Shown: positions 34,159 through 43,087, numbered from the stretch's first letter. The stretch: 64,000 nt of DNA from Roseibium polysiphoniae (GCF_014842925.1 NZ_JACYXJ010000001.1:248001-312000), one strand, 5' to 3'. Made by a program: numbers and translations. The notes: a model not told the origin generated them from the sequence alone.

Positions 34159-34926
34159 ATGCAACTGAATCAAACGATCGCTGCCGTTGTCACGGGCGGT
34201 GCGTCAGGGCTGGGCGCAGCGACCGCCCACATGCTGGCCCGTGAGGGCGTAAGGGTCACGATTTTCGACCGGGACAAGGAGCAGGGCGAGGCCACTGCCG
34301 AGGAGATCGGTGGTCTCTTCGTTGAAGTCGACGTTACGGATCAGGAAAGCGTCGAGACAGGCTTTGCGGCCGCCCGCCATGCCCACGGCGTGGAGCGCCT
34401 TCTTGTCAATTGCGCCGGCATAGCGCCCGTCGCCAAGACCGTTTCACGCGGTGAGCCGCATCCGATGGACATGTTTGAGAAGGTGATCGCCGTCAACCTT
34501 GTCGGATCCTTCCGCTGTACATCGCTGGCCGCTGCGTCCATGGCGGCGCAAGAGCCGATCAATGAGGACGGTGCACGCGGGGTCGTTATCTCGACCGCAT
34601 CCGTGGCAGCCTTTGACGGCCAGGTCGGTCAGGTGGCCTATGCTGCATCCAAGGCAGGCATTGCCGGAATGACACTGCCCATTGCGCGCGATCTGTCTCA
34701 ATCCGGAATTAGGGTTATGACGATTGCGCCTGGCATCTTCGAAACGCCGATGCTGCTTGGCCTCTCTCAGGAGGTGCAGGACAGTCTTGGTAAACAGGTG
34801 CCGTTTCCCTCGCGCCTCGGCCGGGCCTCGGAATATGCCCAGCTTGTCAAATCCATCTGTGAGAACGAGATGCTCAACGGCGAAACCATTCGCCTCGACG
34901 GCGCGATCCGCATGGCACCGCGCTGA
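34159..34926 (+). CDS. Short-chain dehydrogenase/reductase, HSD10-like
   Basis: Protein of 255 residues, single Rossmann domain. The NAD loop is VVTGGASGLGAAT (about residues 11-23), the adenine region is FVEVDVTDQESV, the NAG-equivalent is VNCAGIAP, and the catalytic Ser-Tyr-Lys lies in STASVAAFDGQVGQVAYAAS followed by KAG. The sequence pattern, with TIAPGIFETPMLLGLSQEV, is that of type-10 17-beta-hydroxysteroid/3-hydroxyacyl-CoA dehydrogenases, which oxidise 3-hydroxyacyl-CoA or 2-methyl-3-hydroxybutyryl-CoA. It is convergent with the FMN oxidoreductase gene; the pair plus the TetR gene may form one catabolic regulon. Confidence 0.9.
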   Translation: MQLNQTIAAVVTGGASGLGAATAHMLAREGVRVTIFDRDKEQGEATAEEIGGLFVEVDVTDQESVETGFAAARHAHGVERLLVNCAGIAPVAKTVSRGEPHPMDMFEKVIAVNLVGSFRCTSLAAASMAAQEPINEDGARGVVISTASVAAFDGQVGQVAYAASKAGIAGMTLPIARDLSQSGIRVMTIAPGIFETPMLLGLSQEVQDSLGKQVPFPSRLGRASEYAQLVKSICENEMLNGETIRLDGAIRMAPR

Positions 34927-34932
34927 GAAGGT

Positions 34933-34952
34933 GGCGGCGCGTCAGCGCCGCC
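34933..34952. terminator. Convergent GC-rich hairpin between SDR and oxidoreductase genes
   Basis: Perfect stem GGCGGCGC (34933-34940) and GCGCCGCC (34945-34952) around GTCA in the 38 bases between convergent stops. There is no T-run, so termination efficiency is uncertain. Confidence 0.5.
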
Positions 34953-34964
34953 CTCGGTCGTTGC

Positions 34965-37001
34965 TTAAAGCGTCCTGGCCAGGCGCAATCCGTCATAGAC
35001 GGCCGCGTGCGTGTTGCGGGCCGCCACAGCGTCGCCGATGCGGAACAGCTGATAGCTGCCGTCCGGGTTCGATGAAACCGTCTGAGCCGCACTGTCAATG
35101 AGGGATTGATAGTCCACTTCTCCCAGGTTCGACGCGCCTGGCCTCAGCTCGAAATAGAGCTCATCCAGCGGCCGTGTGCCGTGATTGACCACGATCTGGT
35201 CGAGCCGTCTTTGCCGCGTGAAGTCGCCGTAATCGCTGCCAACCTCGGCCAGAAGTTCGTTGCCGTCACGGCTTGCCGACTGAAGCCGCCACGTCACGGT
35301 GAATGTCGTGTCGAGCTTTTGCAGGGATCGCATGTAAGGGACGAGGTTCATCGCCATGACTTCGGGGGCGAAGGACCGGTCCGGTGTCATGATTTCCACC
35401 TTCGCGCCGGTTGCCGCGATTTTTTCCGCCGCCATAAGGCCGGAGTGATCGCCTGCGTCATCATAAACCAGGACATTCGACCCAGGCTTGACGTCGCCCG
35501 ACAGGATATCCCAGGCCGAAACGACCAGCTCATTGCCGGACTGGAGCACTTCGGTATGCGGCAGGCCACCGGTCGCGATGACAATCACATCCGGGTCGTC
35601 TTCGAGAGCGGTGGATGCGTCAACAAAGCTGTTGAAGCGAAATGTGACTCCGAGGCGTGTGCACTCCTGGAAACGCCAGTCGATGATGGAGATCATCTCT
35701 CGGCGTCGTTCGCTCAGCGACGTCAGGCGGATCTGGCCGCCGGGGTTGTTGGCAGCTTCATGAACGATGACTTCATGTCCACGTTCGGCTGAAACACGTG
35801 CAGCCTCCAGGCCCGCAGGCCCGGCGCCGACGATGACAACGCGTTTGGGCACCTCCGACTTTGCGATCTGATGCGGCTGCTGCAATTCGCGTCCGGTTGA
35901 CGGGTTGTGAATGCAATAGGCAGCGCCGCCCTGATAAATGCGATCGAGGCAGTAGTTGGCTCCGACACAGGGCCGGATTCGTTCCTCTTCACCGGCCAGG
36001 ATCTTGGCGACAATATGAGGGTCGGTCATATGCGCCCGCGTCATGCCGACCATGTCGAGCTTGCCGCTGGCGATAGCGTGACGCGCGGTGGCGACATCGG
36101 GGATCTTGGCCGCGTGGAACGTCGGGAACCTTGTTGCCGCGCGTATCTCGCCCGCGAAATCAAGATGCGGCGCATTGCGCATGCCCTGAACGGGGATGAC
36201 ATCGGTTAATCCGGGGTCGGTATCGATGTGCCCCCGGATGATGTTGAGGAAGTCCACCAACCCGCTGTTCTTCAGCTTGTGGGAGATCTCCATGCCGTCT
36301 TCCTTGGTGAGGCCGCCGGGCAGGTCCTCATCCCCCGAATACCGGATGCCAACGATGAATTCAGTCCCGACACGCTCCCGGATCGCCCGTAGGATGTCGA
36401 AAGTGAACCGCATCCGGTTGTCGAGGTCGCCGCCATAGGGGGCGTCGAGATTGTTGGTCAGCGGGGAGGCAAATTGTTCGACCAGATGGCCGTAGGATTC
36501 CAGCTCGATCCCGTCCAGCCCAGCTGCTTTCATGCGCTCTGCAGCATCTGCATAATCCGTGATGATCCGCGCGATGTCCCAGTCCTCGGCCTGTTTGGGA
36601 AAGGCCCGGTGTGCTGGTTCACGCTCGTGGCCCGCCGAAATGACCGGCAGCCAATCAGCCTTGTCCCAACGGGTCCGCCGACCCAGATGGGTCAGCTGGA
36701 TCATCACCGCCGCGCCGTGATCGTGGCACTCGTCGGTGAGTTTCTTCATCCAGCCGACGACTTCGTCTTTCCAGGCCAGGATGTTGTTGAAGACCGGCGG
36801 ACTGTCCCTCGAGACGGATGCCGAGCCCGCGGTCATGGTGAGCGCAACACCTGCCTTTGCCCGTTCCACGTGATAGGCGCGATAGGTGTCCTTGGGCATG
36901 CCGTCTTCGGGATAGGCAGGCTCGTGGGACGTGATCATCACCCGGTTGCGCAGTGTCAGATGCTTGAGCTGGAATGGCTGGAGGAGGGGATCGCTGGACA
37001 T
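34965..37001 (-). CDS. FMN/FeS NADH:flavin oxidoreductase, 2,4-dienoyl-CoA reductase/dimethylamine dehydrogenase family
   Basis: Protein of 678 residues. Residues about 1-340 form an old-yellow-enzyme barrel (LQPFQLKHLTLRNRVMITSH and GLDGIELESYGHLVEQFASP). Next comes an FeS segment, then an FAD/NAD domain with VVIVGAGPAGLEAARVSAER near 385. The FeS segment reads CVGANYCLDRIYQGGAAYC: the second cysteine of the usual C-x2-C-x3-C is absent and the spacing is one shorter. Such variants occur in enzymes that demethylate N-methylated substrates, so a demethylase role is possible, but this is unproven. ATG 37001 has GAGG upstream and is preferred to ATG 37028. It diverges from the TetR gene. Confidence 0.85.
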   Translation of the reverse strand: MSSDPLLQPFQLKHLTLRNRVMITSHEPAYPEDGMPKDTYRAYHVERAKAGVALTMTAGSASVSRDSPPVFNNILAWKDEVVGWMKKLTDECHDHGAAVMIQLTHLGRRTRWDKADWLPVISAGHEREPAHRAFPKQAEDWDIARIITDYADAAERMKAAGLDGIELESYGHLVEQFASPLTNNLDAPYGGDLDNRMRFTFDILRAIRERVGTEFIVGIRYSGDEDLPGGLTKEDGMEISHKLKNSGLVDFLNIIRGHIDTDPGLTDVIPVQGMRNAPHLDFAGEIRAATRFPTFHAAKIPDVATARHAIASGKLDMVGMTRAHMTDPHIVAKILAGEEERIRPCVGANYCLDRIYQGGAAYCIHNPSTGRELQQPHQIAKSEVPKRVVIVGAGPAGLEAARVSAERGHEVIVHEAANNPGGQIRLTSLSERRREMISIIDWRFQECTRLGVTFRFNSFVDASTALEDDPDVIVIATGGLPHTEVLQSGNELVVSAWDILSGDVKPGSNVLVYDDAGDHSGLMAAEKIAATGAKVEIMTPDRSFAPEVMAMNLVPYMRSLQKLDTTFTVTWRLQSASRDGNELLAEVGSDYGDFTRQRRLDQIVVNHGTRPLDELYFELRPGASNLGEVDYQSLIDSAAQTVSSNPDGSYQLFRIGDAVAARNTHAAVYDGLRLARTL

Positions 37002-37051
37002 GTGGGCCTCGGCTTCGGCTAAAGACATCCAAAGTAGAATTGAAAATATAC

Positions 37052-37074
37052 ATGACTGTCAAGTTTATGGTCAT
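37052..37074. promoter_or_regulatory. Candidate TetR operator in divergent promoter
   Basis: ATGAC (37052-37056) and GTCAT (37070-37074) form an inverted repeat, and TGAC-T-GTCA (37053-37061) is a compact palindrome. Both lie between the divergent oxidoreductase and TetR genes. Confidence 0.4.
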
Positions 37075-37125
37075 TGATGTCGGTTTTGTTGCGTCGCGCG
37101 GCGGAAATCGCCTATAGAAGGCACT

Positions 37126-37803
37126 ATGGATATCGAAGACAGCAGGCCGGTCGCAGCGAAAGACGCGGCCACCAGGGACGTGGCCACCAAAGACGCAGGC
37201 TGGCGTGGCTCACGAGACCTCTGGCTGAAGGCTGCGCTGTCCGCGCTGATGGAAGGCGGCGTGGATGCGGTGAAAATTCAGCCGCTAGCGAGCCAGCTCA
37301 ACCTCTCGCGCACAAGCTTCTACTGGTTCTTTGAAAACCGCACGTCTTTGCTGGCAGCTTTGCTGGATCACTGGGACGGGAAAAACACGACGGCACTGGT
37401 CAAGGCAAGCGAGGCCTATGCGGAGACGCCGGCCGAGGGCATGCTCAACGTGATTCACTGCTTTCTGGAGCAGGAGGCCTTTGATCCAAAGCTTGAATTT
37501 GCGGTCCGTGGCTGGGCCCTGCAGTCAGACGAGGTGATGTCGCGGGTCAACAGCACCGACGAACTGCGTCTTGCCGCACTCGTTCGGTTGTTGCAGCGGC
37601 AAGGCTTTGAGGAGGCGGAAGCCGACGCTCGGGCGCGCACGGTCTATCTCACTCAGATCGGGTATATTTCCATGCAGGTGCGCGAACCTATGCAGGAACG
37701 CATCGCACGCGTTCCCGCCTATGTACGCATTTTCTGTGGTGAGGCCGCAACCGGTTCCGAACTCGCCCGTTTCCGCTCGCGCCTCGGCCTGGAAGCAACG
37801 TAA
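37126..37803 (+). CDS. TetR-family transcriptional regulator
   Basis: Protein of 225 residues. After a polar N-terminus (about 25 residues) there is a TetR HTH: SRDLWLKAALSALMEGGVDA, then VKIQPLASQLNLSRTSFYWFFENRTSLLAALLDHW. The C-terminal ligand domain ends in REPMQERIARVPAYVRIFCG. The form NLSRTSFYWFFENR is a recognition helix variant common in alphaproteobacteria. The divergent FMN oxidoreductase is the likely target. The stop lies seven bases from the convergent lytic transglycosylase stop. Confidence 0.9.
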   Translation: MDIEDSRPVAAKDAATRDVATKDAGWRGSRDLWLKAALSALMEGGVDAVKIQPLASQLNLSRTSFYWFFENRTSLLAALLDHWDGKNTTALVKASEAYAETPAEGMLNVIHCFLEQEAFDPKLEFAVRGWALQSDEVMSRVNSTDELRLAALVRLLQRQGFEEAEADARARTVYLTQIGYISMQVREPMQERIARVPAYVRIFCGEAATGSELARFRSRLGLEAT

Positions 37804-37810
37804 GCCTCTC

Positions 37811-38992
37811 CTAGAGCTTTGACAGAAGCGCAGGCGTCGGCCAGGCGTCGGCGGGCATGCCGAGTTGCTTTTGAACGTTCTGCACCGCGTCGCGGGTATT
37901 GCTGCCGAGGATGCCATCTACCTTGCCGACATCGTATCCCATCGACTTGAGCTTGGTCTGAAGCTGCTTCATTTGGGCATCCGACAGCCCCTTGTCCGGG
38001 CTTCCCGCATCATAACGCGGCGCGCCGGCAAGGCGCGTTGCAAAATAGGCCGCGGATGTCGTGTAAATGAACGACTGGTTCCATTCCAGATAGATGTTGT
38101 AGTTCGGATAGGCGAGGAACTTTGGTCCCTTCCGGCCCTGTGGCAGGATCAGCGAGGCCGGCAGGTTCGAAATCTTGCCGCTGCGGGCTTTGACGCCCAT
38201 GCGGGCCCAGTCACTGCCGTTCTTGCGCTTGCCCAGACCGGTCGTTTCCCAGGCGAAGTTTGAAGGCAGGGTGACCTCCTGCAGCCAGGGCTGTCCGCGT
38301 TGCCACCCGAGGTTCTGGATGAATGCAGCCGCGGTCAAAATCGCGTCGGACGAGCTGGCCTTCAGGTTGACGTGGCCATCTCCATCCCCGTCCTTGCCGA
38401 ACTTGATGATGTCTTCGGGCAGCATCTGAACCTGACCGATTTCGCCAGCCCAGGCGCCGGTCATGGTCCGTGGATCCAGATCGCCGTTTTGCACCATGTG
38501 GATGGCAGCAATCAGCTGCGGACGAAACAGCTCCGGGCGGCGGCAATCGTGGGCGAGCGTTGCCAGGGCGTTGACCGTGTTGAAGTCGCCCTGCACGGCG
38601 CCGAAGTCTGTTTCCAGGGCCCAAAAGGCAGTGATGACCGGCGCAGGTACGCCGTATTCGCTCTCGGCGCGGCTGAAGACACCGCCGAACTGTTTCATTC
38701 TGGCTGCGCCGTTTTTCATGCGATAGCCGGAAATTGCACGCTTGGAAAACGTCAGAAAGTCGAGCTTGAAGACGCCCTGGGCCCGATCCCGCGACAGGAC
38801 TTTTCGATCGATCTGCGCGTTGCCAAGTGTCCGGTCGGCAGCGCGGGCGGAAAGGCCCATGGACAGCGCCTCCTGCTTGACGCCAGCCAGGAATTGGCGG
38901 AAATCGCCGCCACATTGAGCGGCATGAGCCGCCGGTGCAGTCGCGGCAAGGACAAGGGCGGTGATTGGAGCGAACAATCTGGCGCGGGTCAT
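37811..38992 (-). CDS. Lytic murein transglycosylase, MltB-like, with peptidoglycan-binding domain
   Basis: Protein of 393 residues. A signal peptide (LFAPITALVLAATAPAAHAA) is followed by the SLT_2/MltB catalytic domain, with the catalytic glutamate in TAFWALETDFGAVQGDFNT, and WAGEIGQVQMLPEDIIKFG. A C-terminal PG_binding_1 domain (about 335-393) has QLQTKLKSMGYDVGKVDGIL followed by GSNTRDAVQ. It cuts peptidoglycan in the periplasm with 1,6-anhydro product formation. The ATG at 38992 is preceded by AGAGAG and begins just before the signal peptide; the frame remains open to 39109. Confidence 0.92.
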   Translation of the reverse strand: MTRARLFAPITALVLAATAPAAHAAQCGGDFRQFLAGVKQEALSMGLSARAADRTLGNAQIDRKVLSRDRAQGVFKLDFLTFSKRAISGYRMKNGAARMKQFGGVFSRAESEYGVPAPVITAFWALETDFGAVQGDFNTVNALATLAHDCRRPELFRPQLIAAIHMVQNGDLDPRTMTGAWAGEIGQVQMLPEDIIKFGKDGDGDGHVNLKASSSDAILTAAAFIQNLGWQRGQPWLQEVTLPSNFAWETTGLGKRKNGSDWARMGVKARSGKISNLPASLILPQGRKGPKFLAYPNYNIYLEWNQSFIYTTSAAYFATRLAGAPRYDAGSPDKGLSDAQMKQLQTKLKSMGYDVGKVDGILGSNTRDAVQNVQKQLGMPADAWPTPALLSKL

Positions 38993-39111
38993 GAAATCTC
39001 TCTGGTCAAAGGAAAATGCAGTGGCGGCAATGAACGCGACGAGCATATTGCCCCTAGTTGACGGTGACACGTCAGCAAGGTCAACCGTCTTGCGCATCTT
39101 CTCCACCAACT

Positions 39112-39133
39112 GGGGCGGTCCTTAGACCGCCCC
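39112..39133 (-). terminator. GC-rich hairpin after dctM
   Basis: GGGGCGGTC (39112-39120) and GACCGCCCC (39125-39133) around CTTA, 26 bases past the TRAP large permease stop. No T-run follows on either strand; possible terminator or 3' protector. Confidence 0.5.
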
Positions 39134-39158
39134 ATCTGATTTGATCGACGGATTGCCG

Positions 39159-40439
39159 CTAGCGGTAGATCAGCGTCGGCAACCACATGGACAGGGCCGG
39201 GACGAAGGTAACCAGCAGCAGCACCAGAACGAGCGGCACCAGAAACGGCATGGTGGCCGAAAGGCAGCGCTCGAAGGGGATCTTCGACACGCGCGATAGC
39301 ACGTAGAGCACCATGCCAACCGGCGGTGTCAGCAGACCGATCATCAGGTTCAGGACCATGACGACGCCGAAATGCACCGGGTCAACGCCCACATGGGTGA
39401 CGATCGGAAGCAGCACCGGAACAAGGATCGTGATGGCGGCAACCGTCTCCAGGAAACAGCCGACGACGATCAGGATCACGTTGATCAATGCCAGAACGAT
39501 GATCGGGTTCTCCGAGACCTGAAGGATGAGGCCCGCGAACTGTTCTGTCACCCGGTTCGACGTCAGGATCCAGGCGAAGATCGAAGCGCCTGCGACGATG
39601 AAGAGCACCACGGATGTCGTCTCAATGGTGTCGAAAGAGACCCTGAGGAAGCGTTTCAGGGTCAATGTCCGGTAGACGATGACGCCCAGGAACAAGGCCC
39701 ATGCACAGGCGGCGATTGCAGCTTCGGTCGGCGTAAAGACGCCGAACAAGATGCCGCCTACGATAATGACCGGCGTGAGCAGAGACAGGAAAGCCTGCTT
39801 GAAGGTGACGCCAAGCACGTTCCAGTGAAATGCCTGGTCCCGGGGGTAATTGCGGCTACGGGCATACCACGCGACCATGATCATCAGAGCGACAGCCATC
39901 AGCAGGCCAGGAATGAAACCGGCAGCAAACAACTGGCCGATGGAGGCTCCTGCCATGACGCCATAGATCACCATGGGCAAGGACGGGGGGATGATCGGTC
40001 CGATGGTCGACGACGCCGCCGTGATGCCAACGGCAAACCCCGGATCATATTTCGCATCACGCATCGCCTTGATCTCGATGGCTCCGAGACCACCAGCATC
40101 AGCGACAGCTGCGCCCGACATTCCGGCGAAGATAACCGATGCACCGATGTTCACATGGCCAAGCCCGCCCCGCATCCAGCCGATCATGGCCCGCGCGAAG
40201 GCGAAGATCCGGTTGGTGATGCCGGCCGTGTTCATGAGGTTGCCGGCCAAGATGAAAAAGGGCACGGCCAGAAGTGCAAAACTGTCGACCCCGTTGATCA
40301 TCCGGTGCACGACGACGACATCGGGGACTTGGCCCGTTACCAGAATGAAGGCGAGGGAGGATCCGGCGAGCGCGATGCCAACGGGCACGCCCACGATGAT
40401 AAGGCCGAACAACAGGCCAAAAAGCATGAGAAGCGCCAT
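39159..40439 (-). CDS. dctM: TRAP transporter large permease (DctM type)
   Basis: Protein of 426 residues with about 12 membrane helices, as is normal for TRAP large subunits. Recognisable blocks are VPVGIALAGSSLAFIL, AVPFFILAGNLMNTAGIT, MSGAAVADAGGLGAIEIKAM and FETVAAITILVPVLLPIV, plus PPVGMVLYVLSRVSK. It carries out sodium-coupled import of an organic acid together with DctQ and DctP. The start lies five bases after the small permease stop, so translation is coupled. The gene is last in the dctP-dctQ-dctM operon. Confidence 0.95.
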   Translation of the reverse strand: MALLMLFGLLFGLIIVGVPVGIALAGSSLAFILVTGQVPDVVVVHRMINGVDSFALLAVPFFILAGNLMNTAGITNRIFAFARAMIGWMRGGLGHVNIGASVIFAGMSGAAVADAGGLGAIEIKAMRDAKYDPGFAVGITAASSTIGPIIPPSLPMVIYGVMAGASIGQLFAAGFIPGLLMAVALMIMVAWYARSRNYPRDQAFHWNVLGVTFKQAFLSLLTPVIIVGGILFGVFTPTEAAIAACAWALFLGVIVYRTLTLKRFLRVSFDTIETTSVVLFIVAGASIFAWILTSNRVTEQFAGLILQVSENPIIVLALINVILIVVGCFLETVAAITILVPVLLPIVTHVGVDPVHFGVVMVLNLMIGLLTPPVGMVLYVLSRVSKIPFERCLSATMPFLVPLVLVLLLVTFVPALSMWLPTLIYR

Positions 40440-40443
40440 GCGT

Positions 40444-41001
40444 TCACTCCGATCCGGTGGCAGGTTCGTCCGGTTGCTCCGGATCGATCAGGTGGCTGGT
40501 GCCAGTGCGCAGATGCTTGATGAGGATCCAGATGGCCAGAAGACACATGCAGGCAAAGCAGATGGAAACGCCCCAGTAGACATAGGACTTGCTGACTTCG
40601 ATCGAGACCATCTTCTGCCGCGTCCGCTGCGCGAGCCGCATGCAGGTCATGGCCATTGTGCCGTAGAAGATGATGGAGACCAGATCGACACCGAATTGAA
40701 GCGCCCGGCGGAGGCCTCTGGGAAACCAGCGATAGAAGATTTCGACCGCGATCATGCTTTCCTTGCGCACGGCCATCACGGCTCCGATGAAGGTCACGGC
40801 GATCAGCAGGTAGCGTGCGATCTCCTCGGTCCAGCCGAGAGAGTCGTTGAGAACGTAACGTGTGAAGAATTGAAGAAAGACAACAGAAAAGAGCAACCAG
40901 AAAACCAGAAGAACGAGGCTGTCGTGCCAGCGAAGGTCGCTGAGGTCGATCTGCTCTTCTTCCAGTTCAATCTGATGCTGCGGCATACCGGGTGCGGTCA
41001 T
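40444..41001 (-). CDS. dctQ: TRAP transporter small permease (DctQ type)
   Basis: Protein of 185 residues with four hydrophobic helices: LVLLVFWLLFSVVFLQFF, IARYLLIAVTFIGAVMAVRK, LVSIIFYGTMAMTCMRL and SICFACMCLLAIWILI. The WTEEIARYLLIAVTF segment is the usual TRAP small-subunit mark. The N-terminus is acidic and cytoplasmic. It connects to the binding protein DctP and the large permease. It is separated from dctP by about 90 bases holding a 9-bp stem-loop. Confidence 0.9.
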   Translation of the reverse strand: MTAPGMPQHQIELEEEQIDLSDLRWHDSLVLLVFWLLFSVVFLQFFTRYVLNDSLGWTEEIARYLLIAVTFIGAVMAVRKESMIAVEIFYRWFPRGLRRALQFGVDLVSIIFYGTMAMTCMRLAQRTRQKMVSIEVSKSYVYWGVSICFACMCLLAIWILIKHLRTGTSHLIDPEQPDEPATGSE

Positions 41002-41054
41002 GCAGCACTCCCCGACTTGGAACCGTGATTCAGAGAAATGTGACGAGGTGGGAA

Positions 41055-41079
41055 GGTCCGGGCACGATAGGCCCGGACC
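41055..41079 (-). terminator. Intercistronic stem-loop between dctP and dctQ
   Basis: GGTCCGGGC (41055-41063) and GCCCGGACC (41071-41079), nine perfect pairs, lie between the dctP stop and the dctQ start. Position and strength fit differential expression of the binding protein. Confidence 0.6.
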
Positions 41080-41090
41080 AAAGTTGGTTC

Positions 41091-42083
41091 TTAAAGTGCC
41101 TGAAGCGCGTCGTACTGCTCTTTTGTCCAGGTTGCGTCAGGACCGTTGTGAAGCGGCATTGTCACTTCACGGAACGGAGCACGGTCAACAACGTTGACGG
41201 TGTTGCCCTGTTCGGTGAACCAGTCAGCCAGAGACGCTTCATTCTGCTGAATGTCGGCGGTGCAGCCGGCGGCTGCCTCCTTGAGGACCTCGACCAGGAT
41301 CTGGTAATCCGCATCGTCCATCTGGTCGCGAGCCGGACCGCCAACGATGGTCAGCAGAGAATCCGTGATGTGACCGGTCAGGTTGATGTTCGACTGTACC
41401 TCGTAGAACTTCTTGGCCTGAATGGTGGTCAGCGGATTTTCCTGTGCATCAACCGTGCCCTGCTGCAGAGCCAAATAGACTTCGGAGAACGCGATTGGTG
41501 TCGGGTTGGCACCGGCGCCCTTCGGGAACATCATATAAAGCGGCGCATTGGGCACGCGGATCTTGAGGCCCTTCATGTCGTCCGGGCTGAGAATCGGCTT
41601 GTTGGACGTCACGTGACGCTGGCCATAGTAGGTCAGGGTGATGGCATGATTGCCCGAAGCATCCAGATAGCCGCTGGCCATCTCCTGGAAAAGCTCGGAA
41701 TCGCGATAGGCTGCCCAGTGATCATAATCGCGGAACATGTAAGGTGTGCCGCCGATGGCCATCGGACCGAAAGACCGGCCGGCGAAGGATTGCCCGGTGT
41801 AAATGATGTCTACCGTGCCAAGCCCGAGGCCTTCATTGATGTCGGTTTCCTTGCCGAGTGAAGACGCCGGGAAAACCTCGATGTCGTAGCGATTGTCGGT
41901 CCGTTTGGCCAGCTCCTCACCTGCCCAGACAGCCCAATTGTGGTAAGGCTCAGTCGTTTCATAGACATGTGCCCACTTGAGAGACTTCTCGGCCTTGGCG
42001 AATGCCGGGGCGCCGAAAGCCATCAGGGTTGCCGCAACAACACTGGTCGCAAGCACAGCTCTTCTGCTGATTTTAGTGGTCAT
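41091..42083 (-). CDS. dctP: TRAP transporter solute-binding protein (DctP type)
   Basis: Protein of 330 residues with a signal peptide that starts with a polar KISRRAVL and ends near AFGAPAFAKA. The DctP fold is recognised by KLKIRVPNA-type motif (GLKIRVPNAPLYMMF, with the ligand arginine), PIAFSEVYLALQQGTVDAQEN and the early VDIIYTG strand. It captures a carboxylate in the periplasm; the exact ligand is not readable. The start has GGGAGGA about six bases upstream. It is first in its operon; upstream is an operator-like palindrome cluster around 42222-42256. Confidence 0.93.
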   Translation of the reverse strand: MTTKISRRAVLATSVVAATLMAFGAPAFAKAEKSLKWAHVYETTEPYHNWAVWAGEELAKRTDNRYDIEVFPASSLGKETDINEGLGLGTVDIIYTGQSFAGRSFGPMAIGGTPYMFRDYDHWAAYRDSELFQEMASGYLDASGNHAITLTYYGQRHVTSNKPILSPDDMKGLKIRVPNAPLYMMFPKGAGANPTPIAFSEVYLALQQGTVDAQENPLTTIQAKKFYEVQSNINLTGHITDSLLTIVGGPARDQMDDADYQILVEVLKEAAAGCTADIQQNEASLADWFTEQGNTVNVVDRAPFREVTMPLHNGPDATWTKEQYDALQAL

Positions 42084-42221
42084 AAATGTTCCTCCCAGAG
42101 CAAAATTAAAACGATTTAAATTCTCCCAAGTTCCGATTTTTCCTGAAAGCAGTCGTTAGATCAAGTGCATAATTGAGAAGTTGTCCTGAAGGCCGGGCAA
42201 GATAATGATTTGTGCAATGCA

Positions 42222-42256
42222 ATAATTCAGCAAGTTGAATTATAGAATAATTCCAA
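42222..42256. promoter_or_regulatory. Candidate operator upstream of the TRAP operon
   Basis: Three alternating copies of a seven-base half-site: ATAATTC (42222-42228), GAATTAT (42237-42243) and ATAATTC (42247-42253); the last two form a perfect palindrome around AGA. The region is AT-rich against a GC-rich background. GntR-family repressors often bind sites like this, but no regulator gene is adjacent. Confidence 0.45.
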
Positions 42257-42323
42257 GATGACCTAGCTGTCGATGCAAGTCGTCCGAGGTCAGTCGCCGA
42301 AGGAGATTTAGTGAGTTCGGCCG

Positions 42324-42866
42324 CTAGCGGCAGTTGAGACCGGAAGCGCCGGATCTTGCGCCTAATGGCGCCCGCGAACTGCTGCTGGCCACACCGGCAC
42401 GAGAGCGGCAGTTGACGGAAGGGTCGCCCAGTGTGCTTGGTCTGTGCGTCACGCCGGAAGTCTCGTTTCGGCAAATCTGATAAGCCATGTCGTAAAGGGC
42501 CTGCCAGCCGCCAGGATAGGCCGCGAGATTGTCGAGCACGGCCAACGCACCGCCTGCCCTTGCACCCCGGCGAGCTCCGCCTGGGCCTCTCCACACGCCA
42601 CCGGCAACTGCACCTTCCATGCCGCCCGCGACGATATCGCCGGTTGGATCGCCGTTGCCGCGATAACTGTCCGCATAGCCGCGCGCATAGGCGTCGCAGT
42701 TCGGTCCTTGAGGCACGGCAGGCAGTGGGATTGGAAGCGCGTCTGGCTCCGGCAAGCTATCGGCCATCACGGCCGTAGACGCATAAGGGCTCATCAACGC
42801 TGCGGCAAGAAGGGCCATGCAACTGAACTTGCGGGTCTGTCTTCTGGACTTGCCGGAAGGGCGCAT
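42324..42866 (-). CDS. Secreted glycine-rich hypothetical protein
   Basis: I do not recognise this 180-residue protein. It has an N-terminal signal peptide (polar SGKSRRQTRKF then CMALLAAALMSPYASTAVMA). A proline-rich linker follows, then GPNCDAYARGYADSYRGNGD, then a glycine/alanine helix pair (IVAGGMEGAVAGGVWRGPGG) resembling the glycine-zipper of outer-membrane or periplasmic proteins. The C-terminus is rich in Ser and Arg and contains Cys residues. The ATG at 42866 is chosen because the signal peptide follows directly. It stands alone, and base composition is like its neighbours. Confidence 0.6.
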   Translation of the reverse strand: MRPSGKSRRQTRKFSCMALLAAALMSPYASTAVMADSLPEPDALPIPLPAVPQGPNCDAYARGYADSYRGNGDPTGDIVAGGMEGAVAGGVWRGPGGARRGARAGGALAVLDNLAAYPGGWQALYDMAYQICRNETSGVTHRPSTLGDPSVNCRSRAGVASSSSRAPLGARSGASGLNCR

Positions 42867-43087
42867 GCAGCTATCCTCATGCCGTGTTGGACGCTCTCCA
42901 CCGGTACATCGCATGGATTGCGCAGGGCTTGCGGCGGACATTCTTGATGAAGATTGTCAGCCAAGGGCTTAACATCCGGATAGTTTTACTCTTTAAATGC
43001 TAGCGAACAAAGAGCCGGGCAGGGCAAACGGGATTTGAAACCCACCTGATGCGGCCGTGGTGACACCGATCACAAGGGGATCAATTC

